DNA of 64,000 nt, taken from NCBI RefSeq assembly GCF_002377945.1, contig NZ_DFQV01000033.1, forward strand, positions 340,577 through 404,576. The letters run 5' to 3'. Source of the stretch: Psychrobacter sp. UBA3480 (GTDB taxonomy: Bacteria; Pseudomonadota; Gammaproteobacteria; Pseudomonadales; Moraxellaceae). A model generated the notes under the pieces. The model was not told the origin of the DNA. It saw nothing but the letters and a program-made list of their open reading frames with translations, and did no database searches. The translations under genes and the position numbers were made by a program. Shown here one piece after another: positions 16,522 to 24,678 of the stretch (position 1 is its first letter; the number at the start of each line of letters is the position of its first letter).

Positions 16522-17799
16522 TTAAGCTTGTTTTTGTGGACGTAATAATAAGGCAAGTCCAAGCGCTACAAAAGCGGCTATACCAGATATCATATAACTG
16601 ATACTAAAATCTCCAGTGATTTCTGCAAGATAACCTGCGGCTACTGGCCCAAGAGCTTGCCCACCTGAAAAAGCAAAGGTCAGCGCTGCGAGCGCACTTG
16701 CCGCCGCCGCAGGCCCGAAATAATCGCCCGCCGAAGCTGCCATAATGACAGGCACACTCCACACCACTAAGCCAAACAGTATAATTGACAAATACAGTCC
16801 CAAACTACAATCAGTAAGTCCGACCAACAGATAAGCGATGGCAAGGAAGAAAAAAGCCAACGCCAGACCAAGGCGTCTACCAATATGGTCAGAAATCCAG
16901 CCAAACAACATGCCTGAGGACATGCTAAGCAGTCCAATCCATGCCCAAACACCACCAGCAATCGCTTCACTCAGCTGATACGAGCTAACCATGCTGGTCA
17001 CGATGAAGGTAACGTAAACCATATAAGTAGCGCCATAAATAGCAAAGATGACACCTAGATGTACGAGTAGCTTAATATTGCTACGTTCTAGCTTTTTCTT
17101 ATTTTTAGCAGGTAAGGTAGGTGCGCGCCCAAAAGGGCTTTGTCTGACATCGTCTGGATGATTGCGAATCAAAGTAAAAGTAAGCCAAGCTACCGCAATA
17201 TTAATCACGGCGAAAATTAGCCAACCTGTTTGCCAAGACAATAGAGTAGAGAAGGGTAAGAGTTTGGGTACGACGAAGCCTGATAAAATGATACCAAAGC
17301 CGGGTCCCGCCATGACTAATCCTAAAGCGAGCCCGCGGTGCGAAGGAAAAAACCAATGCGACATGACGCTCATCGTTGGTAAGACCACGCCGCCGCTACC
17401 GATACCAGTCAGCACATAGAGTGCGCAGAGTATTGGAAAACTGGTGGTCAAAGCCATACCGAGCATAGAAACAGCAATGAGGAGGAGGCTTGCCGTCGCA
17501 GTCGTTCGAGTACCCAACCGAGGCAGAATAAAAGGGCTTAAAAGCACCGCAATGAGATATCCTATCAGGTTGGTGAATCCCAAGATTCCGCTTTGAGTAT
17601 AATTTAATCCTAAAGAGGATGACATGGATGGCAGTAACATGCCAAATGCGAATCGTCCCAATCCTAGTCCGCAGAACATTGCTACAGAGCCTGTTGCAGC
17701 AACGATCCAAGCGTAATGTAATCTGCCTAGCTTAAGAGGCGCAGTGTTATCATGATTTCTTTGATCTGGACTGTCTTGTTGAGTCATTCCATCAGGCAT
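16522..17799 (-). CDS. YbfB/YjiJ-type MFS transporter
   Basis: A 425-residue major-facilitator protein with 12 predicted helices. The first helix region carries the subfamily hallmark GLGLGRFAFGMLLPSM, followed by LGLNYTQSGILGFTNLIGY; loop 2-3 holds LPRLGTRTTAT. The second half begins after a charged linker (RAPTLPAKNKKKLERSN). The GTG at 17802 is possible, but the ATG at 17799 sits 7 bases from GGAG and is preferred. Substrate is unknown; family members are putative exporters. The upstream region carries a 17-bp-period direct repeat also found before the sotB-like gene. Confidence 0.85.
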   Translation of the reverse strand: MPDGMTQQDSPDQRNHDNTAPLKLGRLHYAWIVAATGSVAMFCGLGLGRFAFGMLLPSMSSSLGLNYTQSGILGFTNLIGYLIAVLLSPFILPRLGTRTTATASLLLIAVSMLGMALTTSFPILCALYVLTGIGSGGVVLPTMSVMSHWFFPSHRGLALGLVMAGPGFGIILSGFVVPKLLPFSTLLSWQTGWLIFAVINIAVAWLTFTLIRNHPDDVRQSPFGRAPTLPAKNKKKLERSNIKLLVHLGVIFAIYGATYMVYVTFIVTSMVSSYQLSEAIAGGVWAWIGLLSMSSGMLFGWISDHIGRRLGLALAFFFLAIAYLLVGLTDCSLGLYLSIILFGLVVWSVPVIMAASAGDYFGPAAAASALAALTFAFSGGQALGPVAAGYLAEITGDFSISYMISGIAAFVALGLALLLRPQKQA

Positions 17800-17939
17800 C
17801 ACGAATCTCCAACAAGTTGAAAATTCGCAATATATATCGTCACTAAATTTAAATCGTAGGCAATGACTTCCTTGTTTTGAATAGTATCCATTTCACACTC
17901 ATCCTTTTGTGCTTAATCCCTATCAGTCCTTTATTAAAT

Positions 17940-17962
17940 ATACTTATAGCCTAAGCATACTT
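17940..17962. promoter_or_regulatory. Direct repeat ATACTT (17-bp period), shared motif copy 1
   Basis: ATACTTATAGCCTAAGC then ATACTT. The same layout, ATACTTATTGCCTTGGG then ATACTT, recurs at 19552-19574 before the other MFS gene. It lies about 140 bp upstream of the YbfB-like start. Likely a binding site for one regulator; which one is unknown. Confidence 0.4.
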
Positions 17963-17991
17963 ATGTCCAATAAAATTAGTATAACTGTAGC

Positions 17992-18005
17992 TGAACGTTC
18001 GTTCA
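17992..18005. promoter_or_regulatory. Palindrome TGAACG-TT-CGTTCA
   Basis: Perfect 6-bp arms with a 2-bp spacer in the gap between two MFS genes, about 190 bp upstream of the YbfB-like start. It resembles operators of small dimeric repressors; no regulator gene is adjacent. Confidence 0.3.
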
Positions 18006-18068
18006 ATGAGTATCTAAGCAATCATCGTTATGATTCATAGGCTACAGTGTTGTATTCACGCATAAAGA

Positions 18069-18099
18069 AAATGCCAGCCCATTTATATGGCTGGCATTC
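18069..18099 (-). terminator. Rho-independent terminator of the sotB-like gene
   Basis: Stem AATGCCAGCC / GGCTGGCATT with an 8-9-base loop. On the reverse strand it is followed by TTTTC, 70 bp after the sotB-like stop. Confidence 0.75.
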
Positions 18100-18169
18100 T
18101 GCTTATTGTTCTCTGACGATTCCTTCCCGACTGCTATTTTTTGGCTATCCTTCAATATAGGCTTATTAG

Positions 18170-19369
18170 CTAGCCAAGTCGTTTACTCAATTCAGGAAAA
18201 CGCTTGATCATAAATAGCATTAATAGTAGCGCCACAACTGCGATAGCCGCACCTGTATATCCTACGCTAGATAGTGAAATGTGCGTCACGGCATAACCGC
18301 CGAATAGTGCACCCGTACCAATCCCTAAGTTGATAATGCCTGAGAACATCGACATCAGCATGTCTTGCGCATTGACATCGACCATGATGACTTTGGCCTG
18401 CATTGAGATAATCAATAGCATGAGCGCCGCGCCCCACAGTAAGGCGATAAAACTGAGCGCCCATACAGAGGACACTGCTAGCAACAGCGCAAGCATAGAC
18501 ACGAGCATCAGTATGGTCGATATCAGCATCAATCTGGTATTGAACCGATCGCCCCAACGACTAAAAATCACACTGCCCACAATTCCTGCTGCACCGAATA
18601 GCAACAGTACAAAAGTCGCAGCGTTTGCACTGATATTACCGACTTGGCGCATGAATGGTTCTATATAAGAATAAGCCGTGTAGTGCGCTGTAAAGACCAA
18701 TAAGATAAGCAGGTACAGACAGACCAATAAAGAATTTTTTAGTAGCTCTGGAATCTTTCTAAAAGACCCCTCAAACATACTAGGTAGTGTTGGTAAGAGT
18801 CTCGCTTGTAAAATAAATACAATTAAGGCAATGACGCCAATACCGCCAAATGTCGCTCGCCAGCCAAACCATTGTCCGACTAAACGTCCTAGCGGTACAC
18901 CCAGTACCATTGCTAACGATGTACCAGTCGCCAGTACACTAAGCGCCATGGCTTTTTTGCCTTCAGGCGCGACGCGTATCGCGATTGCAGCTGTGATCGA
19001 CCAAAATATCGCATGCGATAATGCAATCCCGACCCGACTAATGAGCAGCACGTCAAAGCTCCATGCAAATACGGACAGTACGTGACTGACAATGAATACG
19101 GCAAAAAGACCCAAGAGCAAGCGCTTGCGCTCAAATCGACTGGTCAATAACATTAGTGGCAATGACATCGCTGCGACAATCCAAGCATAGAGTGTCAACA
19201 TCCAGCCAGTCTCTGCCGTCGTAATAGAGAAGTCTTGGGCAATGTCGCTCAACAGCGCCACAGGGACAAATTCTGTGGTGTTCATAATAAAGGCACTAAC
19301 GCCCATCAAAAATACTTGAAAATACTGAGTTCGGCGAGCGTTTGAGCTGGCCTCAAGTTTATGTGTCAT
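18170..19369 (-). CDS. sotB: SotB-like MFS sugar/drug efflux transporter
   Basis: A 399-residue 12-helix MFS protein. MNTTEFVPVALLSDIAQDF in helix 1 and GWMLTLYAWIVAAMSLPLML in helix 2 are typical of the SotB/YdeA arabinose-exporter clade, as are FWSITAAIAIRVAP and LGVPLGRLVGQWFGWR (antiporter motif C region). E. coli SotB exports arabinose and IPTG-like sugars; the natural substrate here is unknown. The ATG at 19369 is chosen over the in-frame TTG at 19378. It is followed by a terminator at 18069-18099. About 180 bp upstream is the same ATACTT direct repeat found before the next MFS gene. Confidence 0.82.
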   Translation of the reverse strand: MTHKLEASSNARRTQYFQVFLMGVSAFIMNTTEFVPVALLSDIAQDFSITTAETGWMLTLYAWIVAAMSLPLMLLTSRFERKRLLLGLFAVFIVSHVLSVFAWSFDVLLISRVGIALSHAIFWSITAAIAIRVAPEGKKAMALSVLATGTSLAMVLGVPLGRLVGQWFGWRATFGGIGVIALIVFILQARLLPTLPSMFEGSFRKIPELLKNSLLVCLYLLILLVFTAHYTAYSYIEPFMRQVGNISANAATFVLLLFGAAGIVGSVIFSRWGDRFNTRLMLISTILMLVSMLALLLAVSSVWALSFIALLWGAALMLLIISMQAKVIMVDVNAQDMLMSMFSGIINLGIGTGALFGGYAVTHISLSSVGYTGAAIAVVALLLMLFMIKRFPELSKRLG

Positions 19370-19551
19370 AAAATCCAATACAGATGCGAATACTACGTGT
19401 GATAGGTCAAAGTGGGGTAGGCTTAATTAGAATACAAGGTTTGCGGGGCAAGATAGCAAGCCCACGTCAATCGTGAAAGGTGTTTTTTGATAAGGATTGT
19501 TAATTGGACGTTTATTGAAGATACTCGAGCAATATGAAACTATCGTAAATT

Positions 19552-19574
19552 ATACTTATTGCCTTGGGATACTT
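19552..19574. promoter_or_regulatory. Direct repeat ATACTT (17-bp period), shared motif copy 2
   Basis: ATACTTATTGCCTTGGG then ATACTT, matching copy 1 at 17940-17962 in both sequence and period. It lies about 180 bp upstream of the sotB-like start. Confidence 0.4.
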
Positions 19575-19988
19575 GCTAACGACTAAAATACAATCCACTT
19601 AAAAAGAAGCGACACCAGTTGTCGTAGAAGTTTTAAACGGCTTTATTTTTATGTGAGCTTATATTATAGTTATTAGGTCAGGCAAAATGACATGAGGTAA
19701 AAACCAGTTAACCCTCGGGGCGCAATGCTTCACTTTTTAACTGAGTCTTTAAACGCTATCTTAGCGAATTTTTTCTAGTAATGTTATTTACGTTTTATCC
19801 TAAACTTCTGCGCCTGTACAAACCTAAAAAACCATATTTATTAATGAACGAAAAACCTAGCAGAAAAAAGCTCGTTAACATTGCAAAAATATAAGCAATG
19901 CAACAGCGAAAAACTGTGGCTAAAAAGTCTATCGGAATTAAAAAAATACTACCTTACCAAGTCGATTAATTTACGTAACTTTATAGAT

Positions 19989-20000
19989 AATGACGTCATT
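19989..20000. promoter_or_regulatory. Perfect 12-bp palindrome AATGACGTCATT
   Basis: Located 107 bp before the unknown gene at 20108. It resembles a dimeric-regulator operator; nothing more can be said. Confidence 0.35.
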
Positions 20001-20107
20001 TAAACAATGGCGAATAGACTCGGCTGGCTTGAAATCAGCATTCAGAATATAACAACAATGAAAAACTGCAGCGAAAAAACCAAAATCAAAATAATAAGGA
20101 TATAACG

Positions 20108-21022
20108 ATGACGACATTAACGTATCAGTTTGAGCAAAAACGGTTAGATAATTTCGAGTGGTCGGATGGTTCAAAGCTATCTGGTATAACGGCACTAGCA
20201 AATGATGAAAGGGGACGAGGGCGAAAACAGCCATTGTTTTACCTCGAAACGGTTTCTATAAACAGTTATGAAGATGATATTTACTTCGTGAACAATACTA
20301 ATGAGATGCTCAGATGGGTAGCGCCATTTAAACCCTATCGAAACATAACTGAAGCACGAACAAAGTTGGGCGATAGCAGTGATGAAAACTTACGTAAAGT
20401 GACGCTCTATAGTGATGACATAAATAGCGTATATCAGGATGTACTGCATAAGCAGGGCGTGCGGATTGGTAGTACTCATATCATGTACGACAGTGATGTG
20501 ATGATGCAGTGGTTCGTACATGTGCCTTATAAAGGGCCAGATACTCATTATGCGATCTGGCAATTTAATATAGTGGAAAAGGGCGGGATTCGAGGAACTT
20601 ATCCATTGTTGTGGGATGATTTTAGTAAACCCTCGCACATGGTGAGTTGTGACTGTCTGTCTGAGCGGGCTGATATACCGATAGAGGCCAGTATTTATGA
20701 AGAGCGCTGTGCAATGCTTGACAGGCTTATCGGGTCATTTGGCATATCAAACGCCATATTCATATTAGCGATAAATGATGTACTTTATCGTTATGGCGTG
20801 GGCTGGAGCGCGCCTTATAGCGAGTCGGATATACAGGCGCAAGACATTGCGATGAAACTAACAGAACAAAAGTCAGAAAATGCAAAAGCGGTGAAAGCTA
20901 TTGTCCAAGCGGTTTATGACTTTTGGTTTAACGAAGGCTTTGCAAAAAATATCTCAATGCAGGCCTGTGAGGAGATTTTGAGCCTCTCCCAAGCGCAGGT
21001 GGCTAGCCAAAAACCAGTTTAA
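20108..21022 (+). CDS. Protein of unknown function (304 aa)
   Basis: A soluble protein without signal peptide or membrane segment. It begins MTTLTYQFEQKRLDNFEW and is rich in Tyr/Trp/Asp; WFVHVPYKGPDTHYAIWQF and LWDDFSKPSHM are notable blocks, and a helical C-terminus follows (about 240-304). The ribosome binding site AAGGA is 8 bases before the ATG. The next gene, an alpha/beta-hydrolase, begins 57 bp downstream on the same strand with its own GGAGAG, so the two probably form an operon. No family was recognised and no function is offered. Confidence 0.75.
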   Translation: MTTLTYQFEQKRLDNFEWSDGSKLSGITALANDERGRGRKQPLFYLETVSINSYEDDIYFVNNTNEMLRWVAPFKPYRNITEARTKLGDSSDENLRKVTLYSDDINSVYQDVLHKQGVRIGSTHIMYDSDVMMQWFVHVPYKGPDTHYAIWQFNIVEKGGIRGTYPLLWDDFSKPSHMVSCDCLSERADIPIEASIYEERCAMLDRLIGSFGISNAIFILAINDVLYRYGVGWSAPYSESDIQAQDIAMKLTEQKSENAKAVKAIVQAVYDFWFNEGFAKNISMQACEEILSLSQAQVASQKPV

Positions 21023-21079
21023 TTTATGAGTCAAATTATTGAGCATGAACTTAAATAATAATTAAAAAAGGAGAGCTTT

Positions 21080-21664
21080 ATGATGTTTCATATCGAAAAC
21101 AACGACACGTTTTTATTGTTTTTTCATGGTCTCGATTCAAGCAATGAGACCAGTAAGTATACGTGTATCACGCGTAAGCCAAAATACTGTCAAACGGTCA
21201 ACTATCGAGAGAATTTTGCAGAAATATTTGAGGTTTATGATGCATTGATTCGCGAGAAAATCTCACAGTATCCACGAGTAGTGTTAGCAGGGCATTCGCT
21301 TGGCGGCTGGTTTGCCAATCACTTTTCCCATAAATACAACTTGCGTGCATTGTTGATTGCGCCTTGTATTTATCCAAGTGAGGTGGTGGCTGACCGTATC
21401 CCTGACGTAGCTGATATGAAGCTGTCGTTCCCTACCTCTAACACTGAGATGGTACGAGTGATGGTAGAAGTCGATGATGAAAGCCTAGACGTAGCAGTCG
21501 CTAGACGAACCTTGGTAAATCTGCCTGAGAGCTGGGAAATCGATTACTTTACAGGCGGTCATCACCGCATCGCTCGTAGCAGTGATATTTGGTATCACTT
21601 AACTCATCTGTGCGAAAATCCCATCGTTTGGATGGACGAGGCGACATATCATGGTGAGGACTGA
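21080..21664 (+). CDS. Small alpha/beta-hydrolase (YqiA/YcfP-like esterase)
   Basis: A 194-residue hydrolase. LLFFHGLDSS supplies the oxyanion-hole strand, VVLAGHSLGGWFANHF (about 72-87) is the nucleophile elbow with Ser in GHSLGG, ALLIAPCIYPSE follows, and the likely catalytic His is in FTGGHHRIARS near 165. Length and motifs fit the compact UPF0227 YqiA/YcfP group, whose members hydrolyse short acyl esters. It is paired with the unknown protein just upstream. MM at the start leaves a 3-base ambiguity. Confidence 0.78.
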   Translation: MMFHIENNDTFLLFFHGLDSSNETSKYTCITRKPKYCQTVNYRENFAEIFEVYDALIREKISQYPRVVLAGHSLGGWFANHFSHKYNLRALLIAPCIYPSEVVADRIPDVADMKLSFPTSNTEMVRVMVEVDDESLDVAVARRTLVNLPESWEIDYFTGGHHRIARSSDIWYHLTHLCENPIVWMDEATYHGED

Positions 21665-21734
21665 TAGCAATGGCAGTCAAAAAAATATCGCGACTGATGA
21701 ATAAATAAACCGCTAAAAATAATCGATTGACATT

Positions 21735-21751
21735 AAAGACGATCGGTCATA
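21735..21751. promoter_or_regulatory. AcuR-type operator 1 (before acuR)
   Basis: AAAGAC-GATCG-GTCATA resembles the two sites before acuI (consensus TnAGAC-GAnnG-GTCTAA). It lies 10 bp before the acuR start, consistent with autorepression. Confidence 0.55.
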
Positions 21752-21761
21752 ATATCTATGA

Positions 21762-22394
21762 ATGACAATTACTAAACCAAAAGCCCGTCGAGGGCGTCCA
21801 CCTAATGTTGAACGAGAGTTTACGGATACCCGTGAGGCTCTTTTAAGATCTGGGATGGAGATGCTGACAGAGCAGGGCTTTGCGACCACTGGGATTGATG
21901 CCATACTCAAACGCATCAATGTGCCTAAAGGCTCTTTCTACAATTACTTCAAAAATAAAGAAGCGTTTGGACAGGAAGTATTACGGCAGTACGCGTTGTA
22001 TTTTGCTCGCAAGCTGGACCATTGTTTTTTAAACGAGCAAGTGTCTCCTATGCAGCGTATTAGTGACTTTGTTGAAGATGCTAAGTCAGGAATGATCAAG
22101 CATGAATTTCGACGTGGCTGCTTAGTAGGCAACTTAGGCCAAGAAATCGTCGTGTTACCTGAGAGTTTTCGTTGTGAGCTAGAAGGTATATTGCTTGATT
22201 GGCAGAAGCGTTTAGCGGCTTGTTTGCGCCTAGCAGTGCAACAAGGGCAGATACATTCTAATAGTGATTGTGATGAGCTTGCTGCTTTCTTTTGGATTGG
22301 ATGGGAAGGTGCAGTTTTGCGTGCTAAGTTGGTGCAAGATGTCAATCCATTAGATACTTTTTTCCGAGGTTTTGTAGCAGGAATACAGAAGTAA
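21762..22394 (+). CDS. acuR: TetR family repressor, AcuR-like
   Basis: A 210-residue TetR protein. A basic arm (KPKARRGRPPN) precedes the helix-turn-helix at about 28-75, with GFATTGIDAILKRINVPKGSFYNYFKNKEAF. The ligand domain contains FRRGCLVGNLGQE, characteristic of the AcuR/dimethylsulfoniopropionate-related subgroup. AcuR of Rhodobacter represses acuI and is released by acrylate. Here acuI starts 82 bp downstream and three similar palindromes flank the gene, so local autorepression plus control of acuI is expected. The inducer is inferred. Confidence 0.82.
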   Translation: MTITKPKARRGRPPNVEREFTDTREALLRSGMEMLTEQGFATTGIDAILKRINVPKGSFYNYFKNKEAFGQEVLRQYALYFARKLDHCFLNEQVSPMQRISDFVEDAKSGMIKHEFRRGCLVGNLGQEIVVLPESFRCELEGILLDWQKRLAACLRLAVQQGQIHSNSDCDELAAFFWIGWEGAVLRAKLVQDVNPLDTFFRGFVAGIQK

Positions 22395-22410
22395 TTTTTT
22401 ATCTATATTT

Positions 22411-22427
22411 TTAGACGACCGGTCTAA
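22411..22427. promoter_or_regulatory. AcuR-type operator 2
   Basis: Perfect palindrome TTAGAC-GACCG-GTCTAA in the acuR-acuI gap, 50 bp before acuI. Confidence 0.7.
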
Positions 22428-22447
22428 ATTATTTTTTTACTCATTTA

Positions 22448-22464
22448 TAAGACGATTGGTCTAA
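22448..22464. promoter_or_regulatory. AcuR-type operator 3
   Basis: TAAGAC-GATTG-GTCTAA, 37 bp downstream of operator 2 and 12 bp before acuI. Two sites on one promoter suggest tight repression. Confidence 0.7.
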
Positions 22465-22476
22465 ATAGGAGCGATT

Positions 22477-23460
22477 ATGTTTAATACAATATTAATTGAA
22501 AAAAATGACGGTGCTTATCAGTCTAATCTGACTGAGATACAGGACACGCAATTGCCAGAAGGGGATGTTACGGTTCGTGTGGCATATAGCACGCTCAACT
22601 ACAAAGATGGATTGGCCATCACGGGTCGTAGCCCTGTGGTACGCACATTTCCTATGGTCCCAGGGATTGATTTAGCAGGCACTGTCGAAACAAGCAGCCA
22701 TCCTCACTACGAAGCTGGTGACAAGGTGTTGTTAAATGGTTGGAGCGTGGGTGAGAAATATTGGGGTGGACTGTCTCAAAAAGCACGGTTAAACGGTGAC
22801 TGGCTTATCCCGCTTCCTGAATCAATGACTGAGCGTCAAGCGATGGCGATAGGCACCGCAGGATATACTGCGATGCTTTGTCTAATCGCATTAGAGCGTC
22901 ATGGACTCACACCAGAGAGTGGCGAAGTATTAGTGACTGGTGCCAATGGCGGCGTTGGTAGCTTTGCCATCGCACTTTTGGCAAACCAAGGTTACTCTGT
23001 CACCGCTTCTACGGGTCGCTTAGAAGAAGCAGAATACTTAAAAAGCCTTGGTGCAACGACGATCATTGACCGTAATGAGCTGAGTAGTCCAGGACGTGCG
23101 CTTGGTAAGGAGAGATGGGCCGCTGCAATTGATTCTGTTGGTAGTCACACGTTGGCCAACGTTTGTGCCAGTACGTGTGAGGATGGTTTAGTCGCTACCT
23201 GCGGACTGGCTCAAGGCATGGATTTCCCTGCTACTGTTGCTCCTTTTATTTTACGCGGTGTCAGCTTACTTGGAATTAACAGCGTGACGCGACCTTACGC
23301 TGAGCGCGTAGAAGCATGGCAGCGCTTGAGCACGAGTTTGGATATGACACAACTAGAGGCAATTACCAGAGAGATTGGCCTAAGCGAAGTCATTCCGACA
23401 GCAAGTGAATTGTTGGATGGTAAGGTTCGTGGTCGAATAGTTGTTGATGTTAACCGTTAG
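22477..23460 (+). CDS. acuI: Acrylyl-CoA reductase (NADPH), AcuI/YhdH
   Basis: A 327-residue zinc-free MDR enzyme that reduces acryloyl-CoA to propionyl-CoA and so removes a toxic electrophile. Family blocks: [47 protein letters not shown] and the NADPH-binding [19 protein letters not shown] (about 149-167), then [12 protein letters not shown]. Length matches AcuI/YhdH (324-330). It has AGGAG before the ATG. The two AcuR-type operators upstream support induction by acrylate or a related acid. No dddL or propionate pathway gene is adjacent. Confidence 0.9.
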   Translation: MFNTILIEKNDGAYQSNLTEIQDTQLPEGDVTVRVAYSTLNYKDGLAITGRSPVVRTFPMVPGIDLAGTVETSSHPHYEAGDKVLLNGWSVGEKYWGGLSQKARLNGDWLIPLPESMTERQAMAIGTAGYTAMLCLIALERHGLTPESGEVLVTGANGGVGSFAIALLANQGYSVTASTGRLEEAEYLKSLGATTIIDRNELSSPGRALGKERWAAAIDSVGSHTLANVCASTCEDGLVATCGLAQGMDFPATVAPFILRGVSLLGINSVTRPYAERVEAWQRLSTSLDMTQLEAITREIGLSEVIPTASELLDGKVRGRIVVDVNR

Positions 23461-23851
23461 TTTAGCAAGCATGACCTTTAATACTTCAACACTGATGTTT
23501 CTATGTTGAGCCTCGTGTTAGCACATGAATAAGTGGTGTATAGAAAAGTCCAGTATTGATTGATCAGTGTGAAAAAGAATTATTCACAAACGGTCACAAA
23601 TATCAGTATTTATTTTCTATCGTCTGATGTGCTATTATCGTTGAACAATCTATCGTGGGTTTAACAGTTTTGTTATCGCCGACCATGACAATAGTCTCAT
23701 GGCTGTGTGACAAACCTTGCAACTTCCAGCACGATATAAAACAACTCTGGTAAAGCGCATGAGCCTGTACTCCGACAAACTCATTTGTGCCTGATTTTTT
23801 GCCTATTTGGGCGTATATCATACTTTTTCGTCGGAGTTACAGGAGTCTAAG
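23461..23851 (+). promoter_or_regulatory. 391-bp gap with a leader hairpin touching the next ribosome binding site
   Basis: CTGTACTCCGAC at 23765-23776 pairs with GTCGGAGTTACAG at 23830-23842 (12 of 13 with one bulge). The right arm ends in the first bases of AGGAG (23841-23845), the likely Shine-Dalgarno of the next gene. If transcribed, this leader could limit ribosome access. The rest of the gap shows no gene and no T-rich acuI terminator. Confidence 0.4.
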
Positions 23852-24499
23852 GTGTTCAATATCATGAGCCACATTGCTAATCCATCTAAATATACCCGTC
23901 GTTATCATCCACGTCATTCTCTAGCGCAACATATTATCAATCAAATAGAGTCGCTTGAGCTGCGCCCGCAAGATATCGTCAAGCAAATGGGCTATCCTCT
24001 TAAACATACTATACCTGCCTATGACCGCCTGCGCCATGTACTGTCGAGCAAATTTCTTGGGCTTGATGGTAGCTACATGGATAAATACTTTACTGCTGAT
24101 GAATTTTTAGCGAAGCTGTTTGCCGTACTCGAAATACCGTATCAGCCATTCGCAGAAGATATTGCGCAGATTAAATATGACTTGGCAAATTGCTCTCATA
24201 CGCTACCTAAGTATAGCTTACGAGCGGAAGTGGATTTTACATTTGCGAGTGCTGATAACTGGATGTCTCGTGGTGCGGCTTCACGTTTTGCGCAAGTACA
24301 CTTGCCTAGTGGTTTTGCCAAACTAGACGATGCTGCCCGTAAATCAGTGATTCAAGACAGCATCTTCGAGCATTATCAGCAGTATGAGGGCAGTTTGCCA
24401 TACGACGGTATCATCAAAGGCTATCGACTGACTATTGAACAAAACAACCACGTGGTCGACCATGCAGAGTATGGATTGCCAAAATCTAGCAGTATCTAA
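23852..24499 (+). CDS. Conserved-looking protein of unknown function (215 aa)
   Basis: A soluble protein, MFNIMSHIANPSKYTRRYHPRHSL onward in two overlapping choices of start. The GTG at 23852 has AGGAG 7 bases upstream and is preferred; ATG 23864 is the alternative. Residues about 22-60 (LAQHIINQIESLELRPQDI) look like a helical DNA-binding or protein-interaction segment (KQMGYPLKHTIPAYDRLRHVL). I cannot assign a family. It is a single gene with a strong terminator 80 bp downstream and an unusual structured leader. Confidence 0.7.
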   Translation: MFNIMSHIANPSKYTRRYHPRHSLAQHIINQIESLELRPQDIVKQMGYPLKHTIPAYDRLRHVLSSKFLGLDGSYMDKYFTADEFLAKLFAVLEIPYQPFAEDIAQIKYDLANCSHTLPKYSLRAEVDFTFASADNWMSRGAASRFAQVHLPSGFAKLDDAARKSVIQDSIFEHYQQYEGSLPYDGIIKGYRLTIEQNNHVVDHAEYGLPKSSSI

Positions 24500-24576
24500 A
24501 ATTTTTTGAGCGTATAAACAGCACGAGCTGTTAATTACATTGATTGAATAATCACATTGACCGAAAAAAAATATAA

Positions 24577-24606
24577 GAAAGCCTCACTTTATCGTGGGGC
24601 TTTTTG
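24577..24606 (+). terminator. Rho-independent terminator
   Basis: Stem GAAAGCCTCAC / GTGGGGCTTTT followed by TTT, 78 bp after the preceding stop and 73 bp before the convergent TetR gene. Confidence 0.85.
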
Positions 24607-24678
24607 GTTTTTTACGTTATGTTTCTTGTAAGAGTCGAACACTGCTAAATATCAGTTTTATAAAATTAATTTTAAGCG

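Larger units (their letters stand above)
19370..20107. other. 738-bp gap between divergent sotB-like and unknown genes
   Basis: No convincing coding sequence. Visible structures: ATACTT direct repeats at 19552-19574; CAGTTAA...TTAACTG flanking a GC-rich patch near 19707-19743; then CGCTA-TCT-TAGCG followed by AATTTTTTCT at 19754-19776, which looks like a short intrinsic terminator; and a perfect palindrome AATGACGTCATT at 19989-20000. The terminator-like hairpin without an upstream gene suggests a possible small RNA around 19640-19776, but this is speculative. Confidence 0.35.

Noticed and set aside
19971..20234. An 87-codon reverse frame in the gap before the unknown gene at 20108
   Set aside because: Overlaps the start of the supported gene and its ribosome site, no ribosome site of its own, odd composition.
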